The position numbers and the translations under genes were made by a program. From positions 1 through 50,490 of the forward strand of contig JAZUPW010000022.1 of NCBI GenBank assembly GCA_045605385.1: DNA of 50,490 bases, read 5' to 3'. This stretch comes from SIG607 sp045605385. Lineage in GTDB: Bacteria; Bacillota; Clostridia; Oscillospirales; Acutalibacteraceae. This document shows, in pieces, positions 41,701 through 49,535 of this stretch (positions are counted from its first letter, which is position 1; every line of letters begins with the position of its first letter). A model generated the notes under the pieces. It was given only the letters and a program-made list of their open reading frames with translations. It made no database searches and was not told where the DNA came from.

Positions 41701-43917
41701 GAAGACGTAACTGTACACTTTGGTGATATTGAGTTTACTGAAGCAGGAACTTACCGCTTTGTTATTGAAGAAAAAGCGGGTAATATTGAAAATGTAGTAT
41801 ATGATACTCATACTTACGGTGTGGTTATAACCGTTACCGATAATAATAACGGTAAACTTGAAGCTTCTGCTTCGTATTACAGTTCGCCTATATTCGTTAA
41901 CTCTTATAATGCTCCTGTTGTAACAGAAATGTTTAAAGGCAAGAAAAATCTTGCGGGCCGTGACCTTGCAGAAAATGAATTTGCTTTCAATATTACGGCA
42001 GAAACTGCTAACGCTCCTATGCCTAAGAATACAACGGTTTATAACACCGCAAACGGCGAAATAAACTTTGGCGAAATTAAGTTTGATACCGCAGGTACTT
42101 ACGTTTATAAAATAAGCGAAGTAAATAACGACGTTTCGGGCGTTGATTACGATACCACCGACGTATACGCTACAGTTACGGTTGAATACAACAGCGCTAC
42201 AGGAACTCTAAGTTCTGTTGTTAAGTACAAAAAAGGCGAAAACGGCGCAGAAGAAGATACCTTTGCCTTTAATAACACTTACACAGCTGCTGCAAGTGAA
42301 GAAATATCGCTTAAGGCTGTTAAAACCGTTAAATCGGATGCAGTTGAAAACTTTACACTTAAAGGAAACGAGTTTAAGTTTGCAATAAGAGGTCTTGCGC
42401 TAACAACTTCAGGTGTTGCGCCTATGCCTGAAAAAGAATACGCTTATAACGATGCAAACGGCAATATTGATTTCGGTACAGTTAAATTTAGCGAAGCAGG
42501 TACTTATAAGTACACAATATTTGAAGCCGATAATGCTTTAACCTACTACGAATACGATGCTGAACAGTATACCGTTGTAATAAAGGTTAAGGACGACACA
42601 GAAAATGCAAAATTCGTTATAGAAAGCATTAAAACAGTTAATTCGGTGGGCGATGAAGAGGCTGCTGTATTTGAAAATAAATACACACCAAAGAAAACCT
42701 CTGCTTTAATATTCGGTTTGAAGAAGTTAAACAGCGAACACAAAAATCTTGCTTCTGAATTTGAATTTGAAATTAATGCGGTTACACCGAATGCTCCTAT
42801 GCCTGCTAACACAACAGTTAAGAACACCGTTAACAATACCGAAACAGGTACATTCCAGTTCTTAATTGCTTATGAAAAAACAGGCGAATATAAGTACAGA
42901 ATTACTGAAAAGAACGGCGGTAAATACGGTTATACTTATGATGATACCGAGTATTTCGTAACGGTTAAAGTTACCGACGTTGCTGACGGTCAGTTAAGAG
43001 CAACCGTAGAAGGCGTTGGAACAGAAATTAATCCTACTATAGTTTTCACTAACTATTACGTTCCCGATGCAGTTAAGGTAACACTTGGCGAAGATAAAGA
43101 GTTAAGCAAGTCTATAAGCGGACGCGATTTAAACGATAACGAGTTTGAGTTTGCACTGCTTGATGAAAACCAAGACGAAATTGATACTTCTAAGAACAAC
43201 AAAAAAGGCTTCTTTGAACTTGAAGCCGAGTTTACAAAGGCAGGCACCTATAACTATACAATTATAGAAAAGGATAATGCTTTAGGCGGCGTTACTTACG
43301 ATAAAGCAGTTTACGGTGTTGAAATAGAAGTAACCGATAACAACGGTAAACTTGAAATTGCCGACGTGACTTATACCCTTGAAAACACAGAGGTAGAGGA
43401 AGTTGTATTCAATAACTCTTATAAGGCTGAAAAGACAAACATTACCATAACCGCAACAAAGATACTTAACGGCCGTGACCTTAAGGATAACGAATTTAAG
43501 TTTGTTCTTAAAGATAAAGACGGCAAAGTTGTTGCTTTAGCAACCAACGATAAAGAGGGTAATATTATCTTCGATAAGGTTGAACTTAATGAAGCAAAAA
43601 CTTATAAGTTTACTTTAAGCGAAGAAAAGGGTACGCTTGAAAACATAACCTATGATGATACCGAATACACTATTGAGGTTAAGGTTAACGATGACGGAGA
43701 AGGCAAACTTACAGCAGAAGAACCTGTTGTTAAGAAAGCAGGTAAACTGTTTGGTAAGGTTAAGGATATAACCTTTACAAACACTTACACGGCGCCTAAA
43801 CCTGAATCAACCAATACAGGCGACAATTCTTCAATGTTTATATGGTTTGCACTTCTAATTGCAAGCGGTGTGCTCTTCGGTGCAGTAATGGTTATGAAGA
43901 AAAAGAATAAAAACTAA
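35779..43917 (+). CDS. Giant secreted VWA / pilin-repeat surface protein (2,712 residues)
   Basis: A signal peptide (residues 1-35, cleavage near VFAA) is followed by a von Willebrand A domain with the MIDAS motif DISGSMS at D133, extending to about 470. After a linker region and one different beta-domain (about 800-915), about 13 tandem pilin-type isopeptide domains run from about 923 to 2671. The protein ends STNTGD, a hydrophobic helix and a KKKNKN tail, a sorting-signal layout although the LPXTG-type proline is absent. The ATG follows AAAGGTGAGG; an in-frame GTG 9 bp upstream lies inside it. A long rigid adhesin or pilus tip is likely; no sortase is encoded in the window. Confidence 0.85.
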   Translation: MKKIKIGKNILTVMLSLIMVLQLFMPAISFVFAAGYEYEGGAGIKVSDLDTSTKYTESLGDNASTEFSGRVWTDKSVYDSDVTFDTFGGGTTTIKLNENNNGEDFLVAYSALATSETVSGQTQAPVDVVLILDISGSMSNADSNMDNNRSRIYNAVQAANNAIEKLMALNEYTRVAVYAFSTNAQEILPLDRYTKAQNIEREWVSTGFFSGYWKETTVDVPYFSVNPESASNNYATLTAVAVNSNNTRVQKSVSVEGGTNIQMGLYEGMSVLANEDETTVNIKGQTVNRVPSVILLSDGSPTYSSSSTSWWAPSDNADHGPGSQAYAGNGFKAILVGSYMKDAINRNYNTDRTTVYTVGMGITELSDNEKNLAYMTLDPTTHWNSSASNTMKTTIKGYWNNYIADNGNITVNVGQYNDRRYSDRNVTLTHPTTAYDVNDYAYVDDYYDADNASAVTDVFNEIVSNISISAPQVPTEIKGTDPLTDGYITYTDPIGDFMEVKDVKAIIYAGTTFTNKQVNGSTYVFQGEVHSPVYGDCSIENIIITVDETKNELVIKIPASVIPLRVNTVVLNSDGTVKQHTNNGAFPARVVYSVGLKSEFLKEAADGSVYVDRAAVEAVDADYFANNTNADGTVNFYTNIYTGETHDHEHTVGNATAEFEPSHTNGFYYILEDMPIYKDAAFTQQVTVAEGLDDNTIYYYRDEYYHGASTEIDPVQRTGLQLKKTEIVTGEDGYLYRAAGSPRLNRILKFEGRKTANATGTAEAFYAPSFHYAENNPNAYDGKFVVYLGNNGRITMSAGGNLEITKTVVSSDGLVAPDKEFEFTIDLGNDTYEHNYKIVDENGAEISSGTVSAANNKILLKDAQKAIIYALPPSLDYAVTETPVNGFTTQSSGAIGTIAANSTSVASFVNTYSVTPVTFPTDGDLTVTKRLEGRDWDANDKFAFMILPYSDSPLPEGYNAETGVVISAPDNKQQKEVTFNFGKINFTKPGVYRYTVFESEPETSNFLPGITYSRALYRIVINVVDNLNGTLSVDSYDIQKLNDDNANPLFTIVNGEIVMNSGEEAQDDILFVNTYNAKSVTRVPVALKEYTDNSGANPLLSGMFNFKLQAVGYSVENGVWVNDITKVPMPIGTDANGVIETTNEGHNIAFGSIEYDQDDIPEGKDKIIFKYQMSEIAGTDTHATTYDGKVYEIEIHVSINAGGDTLDVHPVYLNNGNEEVITFKNTYTPVAVNTDIDGVKTLVGRNMKAGERFEFTLSGADAITENAIADGSIVIPNNVSYIEGAQNSVAKAFAFNNVEFKKIGTYTFNVAETKGNEGGVDYDDSVVKVEVVVSDNNGYLTVTSKTYSNGKDYAEFVNTYTSSYSGEAVNLEGTKNLTGKALLGGEFYFVVREEFNGNAVATRFVTHEKDDSAESGVYSATVKFLSNVEYDKVGTYTYYISEQIPAEKAGGITYDTKSFRYVVTVEDDMNGNIKVTSKSLQVNNGGVWENASGNIVFTNTYKPAPTTASLPIITKIIAGDRAAGLSANEFEFKLERITVSDGMQLPAEVTARNDAEGKISFGEITFTKTGVYQVAVSEIIPDDTLKAAGITYSTQKIVATYNVTDNGNGALSAVLVQYTGGDAFVNEYVAEPAEVEIEINKVLEGRNWETTDSFEFEVVVLDPDTKNAIENGAIEFPLDSSDEEIETKAIDYNTPAKTVTGKIKINRPGTYEFIVREKTGTIPGIHYDSQPRIINIVATDDSVNAKIDTAVTVTVDGNVSSDLKLVFKNVYDASSTELSGHDHLTINKVFTGRHNNEWLDTDAFEFELKAAADTQAAVDAGDVELPLNRTIVLTNANKAHPHFGNIIFHKEGVYSFVITEKSVDGNGITYDTQPRTVKVKVYNDTANAVLVAEIMQDSDELTFTNTYSADSVTVKGSETLKVTKSLIGRDWFSSDKFTFTINPYDAATSQAIANNNVIMPALNEVSATAAAGNKEDVTVHFGDIEFTEAGTYRFVIEEKAGNIENVVYDTHTYGVVITVTDNNNGKLEASASYYSSPIFVNSYNAPVVTEMFKGKKNLAGRDLAENEFAFNITAETANAPMPKNTTVYNTANGEINFGEIKFDTAGTYVYKISEVNNDVSGVDYDTTDVYATVTVEYNSATGTLSSVVKYKKGENGAEEDTFAFNNTYTAAASEEISLKAVKTVKSDAVENFTLKGNEFKFAIRGLALTTSGVAPMPEKEYAYNDANGNIDFGTVKFSEAGTYKYTIFEADNALTYYEYDAEQYTVVIKVKDDTENAKFVIESIKTVNSVGDEEAAVFENKYTPKKTSALIFGLKKLNSEHKNLASEFEFEINAVTPNAPMPANTTVKNTVNNTETGTFQFLIAYEKTGEYKYRITEKNGGKYGYTYDDTEYFVTVKVTDVADGQLRATVEGVGTEINPTIVFTNYYVPDAVKVTLGEDKELSKSISGRDLNDNEFEFALLDENQDEIDTSKNNKKGFFELEAEFTKAGTYNYTIIEKDNALGGVTYDKAVYGVEIEVTDNNGKLEIADVTYTLENTEVEEVVFNNSYKAEKTNITITATKILNGRDLKDNEFKFVLKDKDGKVVALATNDKEGNIIFDKVELNEAKTYKFTLSEEKGTLENITYDDTEYTIEVKVNDDGEGKLTAEEPVVKKAGKLFGKVKDITFTNTYTAPKPESTNTGDNSSMFIWFALLIASGVLFGAVMVMKKKNKN
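38545..43791 (+). repeat. About 13 tandem pilin-isopeptide (FctA/Spy0128-like) domains
   Basis: Each unit is about 110-145 residues and follows a common plan: a Lys-bearing opening KxLxGR, an EFxFxL strand, a GxIxFxxIxF-TxxGTYxYxIxE segment, a GVxYDxxxYxVxVxV-D strand with a DNxxGxL turn, and a closing FxNxY. The Lys, the Glu in IxE and the Asn in FxNxY are the residues expected to form intramolecular isopeptide bonds. I counted the repeats by their FxNxY ends (NTY, NTY, NTY, NTY, NEY, NVY, NTY, NSY, NTY, NKY, NYY, NSY, NTY). They are diverged, not near-identical. Confidence 0.75.
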
Positions 43918-43927
43918 TTCTTAATTT

Positions 43928-43959
43928 AAAATGCCTTGCGGATTTCCGCAAGGCATTTT
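43928..43959 (+). terminator. Terminator of the surface-protein gene
   Basis: Arms 43928-43942 and 43945-43959 pair completely (AATGCCTTGCGG core) around a short loop and end in TTTTT. Confidence 0.9.
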
Positions 43960-44048
43960 TCCTTTTATATAAGTTAAAAAACATAATACAATTTCTTTAA
44001 AGCATAATAAGTATATATTACAGAAAATTTATGAAAAGGAAAATGATT

Positions 44049-44438
44049 GTGAATATAAAAAACTTACTTATTTTGTTTTTAACAGGCGGGGTTGTTTACG
44101 GTTCTATTGAAGTTTTATGGCGTGGGTTTACACATCCTGCAATGTTTTTTGCGGGCGGATTATCTGCAATTGCGTTGCTGATTATAGCAATAAAAATGAA
44201 AAAAGCGCATTTTCTTTACAGGGTAATTATGGGCAGCCTTTCTATAACCGCAATAGAACTTGTTTTCGGGCTTGTTTTCAACGTTACATTACAAATGAAA
44301 ATATGGGATTACAGCGCCTTAAAGTTCAATTTTTTGGGACAGATATGTATTCTTTTTACGGTTATATGGGGATTTTTGTGTGTTGCGGCAATACCTTTAA
44401 CCGAACAACTTTTTTATGCTTTACAAAACAGAGAATAA
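44049..44438 (+). CDS. Small four-helix membrane protein (putative CmpB-like)
   Basis: A protein of about 129 residues with four hydrophobic segments and the pattern YGSIEVLWRGFTHPAMFFAGG near its N-terminus, like the Firmicutes ABC_trans_CmpB (PF06541) family. The start is uncertain: GTG 44049 has AAGGA 8 nt upstream, while ATG 44031 has no SD. The family's function is not established and no ABC transporter is adjacent. The promoter of alr lies in its 3' end. Confidence 0.65.
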   Translation: MNIKNLLILFLTGGVVYGSIEVLWRGFTHPAMFFAGGLSAIALLIIAIKMKKAHFLYRVIMGSLSITAIELVFGLVFNVTLQMKIWDYSALKFNFLGQICILFTVIWGFLCVAAIPLTEQLFYALQNRE

Positions 44439-44448
44439 TTGATATAAT
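44420..44448 (+). promoter_or_regulatory. Promoter of alr
   Basis: TTTACA (44420-44425), a 17-bp spacer and TATAAT (44443-44448), overlapping the end of the upstream gene. Confidence 0.7.
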
Positions 44449-44472
44449 ATTCTGGTAGGCAGGTGAAATATA

Positions 44473-45579
44473 GTGTTTTTTAAGCGAACTTGGGCTGAAA
44501 TTGATATTAAAGCGCTTGTAAATAATTTTGAAATCCTTCAAAATAAAGGCGGCAAAATTATGGCTGTTGTAAAGGCTAATGCTTACGGGCATAACGTAGG
44601 TCTTGTTGTTCCTGCGCTTGATAAAGCGGGTGCGCACAGTTTTGCGGTTTCTAACGTTGAAGAAGCGTTGGAAATAAGGAAACTTGGTGTAACCAAGCCA
44701 ATATTAGTTTTAGGCTATACACCTGCGGACGCTTTTAATTTGCTTTGTGAATACAATATTTCTCAAACTGTTTATGATTATGAAACGGCTGTTTTACTAT
44801 CAGAAACTGCGCTTAAGAACAGTAAAAATATAAACGTACATATAAAGTTAGACACAGGTATGTCACGTCTTGGTTTTGATTGCAGAAACAGTGAACTTAA
44901 CGGTTTAAATGACATTATAAAAACGTTAAATCTTGGCGGACTTTTCTTTGAAGGAATATTTACACATTTTGCTGTATCAGACGGCAAGGAAGAAGAAGAT
45001 AAGGCATTTACACTTTCACAGTATGAACGTTTTTCTGCGGCGGTTGAAACACTTAAGAAAAACGGTTTTGAACCCGTTTACAAGCATTGTAATAATTCTG
45101 CAGGAATATTGAATTATGCATTTGATTCCGATATTTACAGGGCAGGTATTTCGCTTTATGGATTAGATCCCGAAAGTAAAGCAATAGTAAACGGCTTTAT
45201 GCCTGTTATGACTTTTAAAAGTGTTGTTTCTTTTGTTAAAGAAATAAAAAAAGGCGATACTGTAAGTTACGGTAGAACTTTTACTGCGAAGGGAAATATG
45301 AAAGTGGCAACTATATGTGTTGGTTATGCCGACGGTTATCCGCGTCTTGCATCAAATAATGCCTTTGTGCTTATAAACGGCAAAAAGGCAAGGGTAATAG
45401 GCAGGGTATGTATGGACCAACTTGTGGTTGACGTAACCGATATACAAACACAAATAGGCGATGAAGTTTTGCTTTTTGGCAAAGATTTGCCTGTTGAAGC
45501 GTTGGCAGAATGCGCCAATACTATTAATTACGAGATTGTTTGCGGAATTACGAAGCGTGTGCCGAGAATTCCGAAATAA
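44473..45579 (+). CDS. alr: Alanine racemase
   Basis: A 368-residue PLP enzyme that interconverts L- and D-alanine for peptidoglycan. The PLP lysine is K34 in VVKANAYGHN, and the second catalytic base is Tyr in SYGRTF near 258. The GTG start at 44473 follows AGGTGA after 6 nt. The gene stands 27 bp before mscL and may be co-transcribed with it. Confidence 0.95.
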   Translation: MFFKRTWAEIDIKALVNNFEILQNKGGKIMAVVKANAYGHNVGLVVPALDKAGAHSFAVSNVEEALEIRKLGVTKPILVLGYTPADAFNLLCEYNISQTVYDYETAVLLSETALKNSKNINVHIKLDTGMSRLGFDCRNSELNGLNDIIKTLNLGGLFFEGIFTHFAVSDGKEEEDKAFTLSQYERFSAAVETLKKNGFEPVYKHCNNSAGILNYAFDSDIYRAGISLYGLDPESKAIVNGFMPVMTFKSVVSFVKEIKKGDTVSYGRTFTAKGNMKVATICVGYADGYPRLASNNAFVLINGKKARVIGRVCMDQLVVDVTDIQTQIGDEVLLFGKDLPVEALAECANTINYEIVCGITKRVPRIPK

Positions 45580-45606
45580 TAAATAATAAAAAAGGGGATT
45601 TTTAAA

Positions 45607-46038
45607 ATGAAAAAGTTTTTCAAAGAGTTTGCAGAGTTTATTTCCAAAGGCGACGTGCTTGATCTGGCTGTCGGTGTTATTATCGGTGCTGCGTTTAAAG
45701 ATATAGTAACCAGTCTTACCGAAAATATCATTCAGCCCATACTTGACCTTATTGTAAAAACCGACATAGGTGCAAAGTTACATATCAAAGGCGATATTTA
45801 TTTAAATTACGGCGCATTTATTACTTCGGTTATTAACTTTGTAATTATGGCTTTTGTTATTTTCCTTATTATAAAAGCCGTACGCAAAGCACAGGAAATG
45901 GGAACAAAACTTATTAACGGTAAGAAAGTAGAAGAAGTTGCCGAACCTACCACAAAGATTTGTCCTTTCTGCAAAAGCGAAATTGATATTACCGCAACAC
46001 GCTGCGCTCACTGCACTTCTGTTTTAGAAGAAAACTAA
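45607..46038 (+). CDS. mscL: Large-conductance mechanosensitive channel with C-terminal zinc ribbon
   Basis: A 143-residue channel. The N-terminal helix and first transmembrane segment (FKEFAEFISKGDVLDLAVGVIIGAAF near residues 5-30) and the second segment (SVINFVIMAFVIFLIIKAV near 78-96) are standard for MscL. After a short linker the C-terminus holds CPFCKSEI...CAHC (about 119-137), a zinc ribbon absent from E. coli MscL but seen in some Firmicutes. It opens under membrane tension. It ends at a strong shared terminator. Confidence 0.9.
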   Translation: MKKFFKEFAEFISKGDVLDLAVGVIIGAAFKDIVTSLTENIIQPILDLIVKTDIGAKLHIKGDIYLNYGAFITSVINFVIMAFVIFLIIKAVRKAQEMGTKLINGKKVEEVAEPTTKICPFCKSEIDITATRCAHCTSVLEEN

Positions 46039-46043
46039 TAATT

Positions 46044-46077
46044 AAAAAGCGAAGAATCGTTTGATTCTTCGCTTTTT
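46044..46077. terminator. Shared terminator of mscL and the deacetylase gene
   Basis: Perfect 15-bp stem AAAAAGCGAAGAATC / GATTCTTCGCTTTTT with loop GTTT. Confidence 0.9.
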
Positions 46078-47508
46078 TTAGTTAAGTACGGGATGATGTG
46101 CTGTTGGAGAAGATGGATTAAGAGGTAAGAACATATATCCGTTAGTAATTCCGTATTCAATTATACGCGGTAAAGCGGTCAGGTTGGCAGGATTAATATC
46201 GTGCATAAGAACAATGTTTGCGCCCGTTTTAAGGTTAAGCACAACGTTGTTGTATATATAATCGGGATTATTCTTTTGTGAAGTGGAATCGGCGTCACCC
46301 GAAACTATATTCCAATCGAAATACACGTAACCTTGTTCTGTTACTTCATTAACGAGTGTACTCATAATACCTTTATTATATTTTCGGCTTATGGTGTTTG
46401 AAGAACCTCCCGGGAAACGTAAAAGATTAGTGTGTTGTCCCGTTTGTTCTTTTATGATATCGTTAATAGCATTAAGGTCGTTAAAATAAGTTTCGCTGCT
46501 TGTGTATATAGAATAATTATGGCTGTAGGTATGAGCGCCTATAGCGTGTCCGTTATTAAAAGCAGTTCCTATATAATTTTGCCAATCGGGTTTCTGGTTA
46601 GTAACAAAAAACGTCGCTTTAACTTTATACCTTTCAAGCAAATCAAGAATTTGCGGAGTATAAATACAAGGACCGTCATCAAAGGTAAGATAAATTACTT
46701 TGCTGTTTTTATCGGGAGTAACTGAAGTGGCGTCCGGGTTGTAAACGTAAACGTTTCGTGTGGCTGTTACGGTGTTTTCTGAAGAATCGGCAACAGTATA
46801 CGAAACAGTATAATTTCCCGCTTCTAAAAAGTCTTCTTCACCGCTTACTACAACCTTTCGTGTAATATCACCGTCTATATTATCAGAAGCCGTGTAACCC
46901 GCTTCTTTGTATTCATCACCTAAAACAAGAAAAACATTTTTGTTGCCCGAAAGTGAAATAACAGGAGGTACGGTATCGGGAATTCTTACAACAGGAATTT
47001 CACAAATACTAAGATTACCCGAAGAATCGTTAACCTTTAAAACTATTTTATTTTCACTGTATTCAACAGTTATGCGGTTTTTAATATCACCGTCGTAATT
47101 ATCAGTTGCGCCGTATTCAAAAGGAATACTCTTTATATCGGCGCCAACGGGGATTTCTAAAGTTTCCGGAGCACTAATAACAGGCTTTATGCTGTCTTTA
47201 ACCCTTACGGTTCTTATTGCCTTTTTTTCTTGGGTTAAAAAAGAAGCTGTATATGTAATTTTATAAACACCCGGAACCGAAGTGTCAACACCGCCTTGAA
47301 TGGTAATATTGTTTACTTTAGCATCACCAAAATAACTTTCGCAACCTTTTTCGGTATACACTTCACCGAGTTCAAGCGTAATGTTTTCTTCACCTATTAG
47401 TTTTACGGTAAGTTGATCCTGCGCAGCAAAAAAAGCACCGACAAAAAGTGCCGCTGCAATAACAATAAATATACCGCTGATTAAAATAATTCTGTTAATA
47501 GTTTTCAA
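46078..47508 (-). CDS. Membrane-anchored polysaccharide deacetylase with Ig-like domains
   Basis: A protein of about 476 residues (481 if TTG 47523 is used; the start is uncertain, TTG 47508 has GGGACAGAGA upstream). A signal anchor occupies the first 25-30 residues. Three DUF5011/Ig-like domains follow (about 35-100, 105-180, 185-255), and a NodB catalytic domain begins near 268: TFDDGP with Asp at 277-278, the HTYSHN zinc histidines, and later RFPGG, DWN and LMHD. It would remove N-acetyl groups from cell-wall or other exported glycans at the surface. Confidence 0.85.
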   Translation of the reverse strand: MKTINRIILISGIFIVIAAALFVGAFFAAQDQLTVKLIGEENITLELGEVYTEKGCESYFGDAKVNNITIQGGVDTSVPGVYKITYTASFLTQEKKAIRTVRVKDSIKPVISAPETLEIPVGADIKSIPFEYGATDNYDGDIKNRITVEYSENKIVLKVNDSSGNLSICEIPVVRIPDTVPPVISLSGNKNVFLVLGDEYKEAGYTASDNIDGDITRKVVVSGEEDFLEAGNYTVSYTVADSSENTVTATRNVYVYNPDATSVTPDKNSKVIYLTFDDGPCIYTPQILDLLERYKVKATFFVTNQKPDWQNYIGTAFNNGHAIGAHTYSHNYSIYTSSETYFNDLNAINDIIKEQTGQHTNLLRFPGGSSNTISRKYNKGIMSTLVNEVTEQGYVYFDWNIVSGDADSTSQKNNPDYIYNNVVLNLKTGANIVLMHDINPANLTALPRIIEYGITNGYMFLPLNPSSPTAHHPVLN

Positions 47509-47540
47509 TTTTCTCTGTCCCAAAAATATATTGTATAATT

Positions 47541-47569
47541 ATTATATTATTAAATTAAAATAAATGCAA
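47541..47569 (-). promoter_or_regulatory. Promoter of the deacetylase gene
   Basis: On the minus strand TTGCAT (47569-47564), a 17-bp spacer and TATAAT (47546-47541), close to the start codon. Confidence 0.55.
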
Positions 47570-47629
47570 TATATTTTATTATTTTGTAAAAAAATGTAAA
47601 AAGTAATGTTTTTAAGCCGTTAAAAAATA

Positions 47630-47658
47630 TTGTAAATTTATTTAAACTATGGTACAAT
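47630..47658 (+). promoter_or_regulatory. Promoter of lepA
   Basis: TTGTAA (47630-47635), a 17-bp spacer and TACAAT (47653-47658). Confidence 0.6.
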
Positions 47659-47689
47659 GAACATAATAATTTTAAATCAGGAGTAAAAA

Positions 47690-49495
47690 ATGTCTTTCCC
47701 TTTAGAACAAATAAGAAATTTTTGCATAGTTGCTCATATTGACCATGGTAAATCTACACTTGCAGACCGTATGTTGGAACTTACCGAAAGCGTTGCTTTG
47801 CGTGATATGGAAGAACAGATTCTTGACAGTATGGACCTTGAACGTGAGCGAGGAATTACCATAAAGGCTCACGCCGTTACTCTTTACCATACCGCAAAAG
47901 ACGGCAAACAGTATGAACTTAATTTAATAGACACACCCGGCCACGTTGACTTTAACTACGAAGTTTCGCGCTCACTTGCAGCTTGTGAGGGCGCAATTTT
48001 GGTTGTAGACGCTTCGCAGGGAATAGAAGCACAAACCCTTGCTAACACCTACCTTGCGGTTGACCACGGTCTTGAAATTCTGCCCGTTGTTAATAAAATA
48101 GACCTTCCAAGCGCCGAACCAGAGCGTGTAATTAACGAAATTGAAGACGTTATAGGTATTGAAGCGCAGTCGGCACCGCGTATTTCTGCAAAAACAGGTC
48201 TTAACGTTGAAGAAGTTCTTGAAAGGGTAATAAGCGATATCCCTGCACCAACAGGAGACAGAAACGCTCCTCTTAAAGCGCTTATTTTCGATTCTTATTA
48301 TGATGCATATAAAGGCGTTATTGTTTACTTCCGTGTTGTAAGCGGTAAAATAAAAGCAGGCGATAAAATAAAAATGATGGCTACAGGCGCCGAGTTTGAT
48401 GTTATAGAGGTGGGAAGAAAACAGGCAACCTGTATGATGCCTTGCGATGAACTTGAAGCAGGCGAGGTCGGATATCTTGCTGCTTCCATTAAAACGGTCA
48501 GAGATGCCTGTGTAGGCGATACTATAACACTTGCCGAAAATGCCGCTACTGAAGCGCTTGAAGGTTATCGCAAAGTTAACCCCGTTGTTTTTTGTGGTAT
48601 TTATCCTGCCGACGGCGCACGTTACGGCGATCTAAGGGAAGCACTTGAAAAATTACAGCTAAATGATGCTTCGCTTTTATATGAACCCGAAACTTCTAAG
48701 GCATTGGGCTTTGGCTTCCGTTGCGGATTTTTAGGACTTCTTCATATGGAAATTATTGAAGAACGCCTTGAAAGAGAATATAATTTAGATATTATTACCA
48801 CAGCGCCAAGCGTTGTTTACAGGTTTGTTTTAAACGATGGCACCGTGCTTGATATTGATAACCCCACTAATTACCCAGACCCTGCAACTGTAGCTGAGGC
48901 GCTTGAACCCGTTGCCGACGTTCACATTTACAGCCCAAACAGTTTTGTTGGCGCAATTATGCAGCTTTGTGAAGAACGCCGTGGTATTTATACCGATATG
49001 AAGTATATGGGCGATAGGGTAGATATCCACTACATTATGCCTATAGGCGAAATTGTGTATGACTTTTTTGATGCATTGAAATCGCGCACAAAGGGTTACG
49101 CTTCTTACGACTACGAAGCCAAAGGCTATGAAAAATCCAAACTCATTAAGTTAGACGTTATTCTGGCGGGTGACGTGGTAGATGCGCTTTCCTTTATTGT
49201 GCATACCGATAATTCCTATGCGCGCGCGAGAAGAATTGCCGAAAAATTAAAAGAATTTATTCCGCGTCAACTTTTTGAAGTTCCCGTTCAGGTTGCTGTT
49301 GGCGGAAAAGTAATAGCGCGTGAAACCGTTAAGGCTATGCGAAAGGACGTACTTGCAAAGTGTTACGGCGGCGATATTACGCGTAAGAAAAAACTTCTTG
49401 AAAAGCAAAAAGAAGGTAAAAAGAAAATGCGCCAGTTAGGTAAGGTGGAAGTTCCGCCCGAAGCCTTTATGGCGGTGCTTAAATTAGATGAATAA
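47690..49495 (+). CDS. lepA: Elongation factor 4 (LepA)
   Basis: A 601-residue translational GTPase thought to act on stalled or late-initiating ribosomes. G motifs are AHIDHGKST near 14-22, DTPGHVDF near 82-89, and NKIDLP near 136-141. The C-terminal half has the LepA-specific CTD, with GGKVIARETVKAMRKDVLAKCYGGD (read at about 545-569) and the end KVEVPPEAFMAVLKLD. SD AGGAG precedes the ATG. The length is normal. Confidence 0.97.
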   Translation: MSFPLEQIRNFCIVAHIDHGKSTLADRMLELTESVALRDMEEQILDSMDLERERGITIKAHAVTLYHTAKDGKQYELNLIDTPGHVDFNYEVSRSLAACEGAILVVDASQGIEAQTLANTYLAVDHGLEILPVVNKIDLPSAEPERVINEIEDVIGIEAQSAPRISAKTGLNVEEVLERVISDIPAPTGDRNAPLKALIFDSYYDAYKGVIVYFRVVSGKIKAGDKIKMMATGAEFDVIEVGRKQATCMMPCDELEAGEVGYLAASIKTVRDACVGDTITLAENAATEALEGYRKVNPVVFCGIYPADGARYGDLREALEKLQLNDASLLYEPETSKALGFGFRCGFLGLLHMEIIEERLEREYNLDIITTAPSVVYRFVLNDGTVLDIDNPTNYPDPATVAEALEPVADVHIYSPNSFVGAIMQLCEERRGIYTDMKYMGDRVDIHYIMPIGEIVYDFFDALKSRTKGYASYDYEAKGYEKSKLIKLDVILAGDVVDALSFIVHTDNSYARARRIAEKLKEFIPRQLFEVPVQVAVGGKVIARETVKAMRKDVLAKCYGGDITRKKKLLEKQKEGKKKMRQLGKVEVPPEAFMAVLKLDE

Positions 49496-49501
49496 AACAG
49501 T

Positions 49502-49535
49502 AACGGAGATACTTTTTGGTATCTCCGTTGTCTTT
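49502..49535. terminator. Terminator of lepA
   Basis: Perfect 11-bp stem AACGGAGATAC / GTATCTCCGTT around a T-rich loop, followed by GTCTTT. The convergent AraC gene ends at its edge. Confidence 0.8.

Noticed and set aside
38545..43791. Recent tandem DNA duplication or satellite repeat
   Set aside because: The units are clearly diverged in protein sequence and differ in length, so they are domain repeats and not near-identical DNA repeats.
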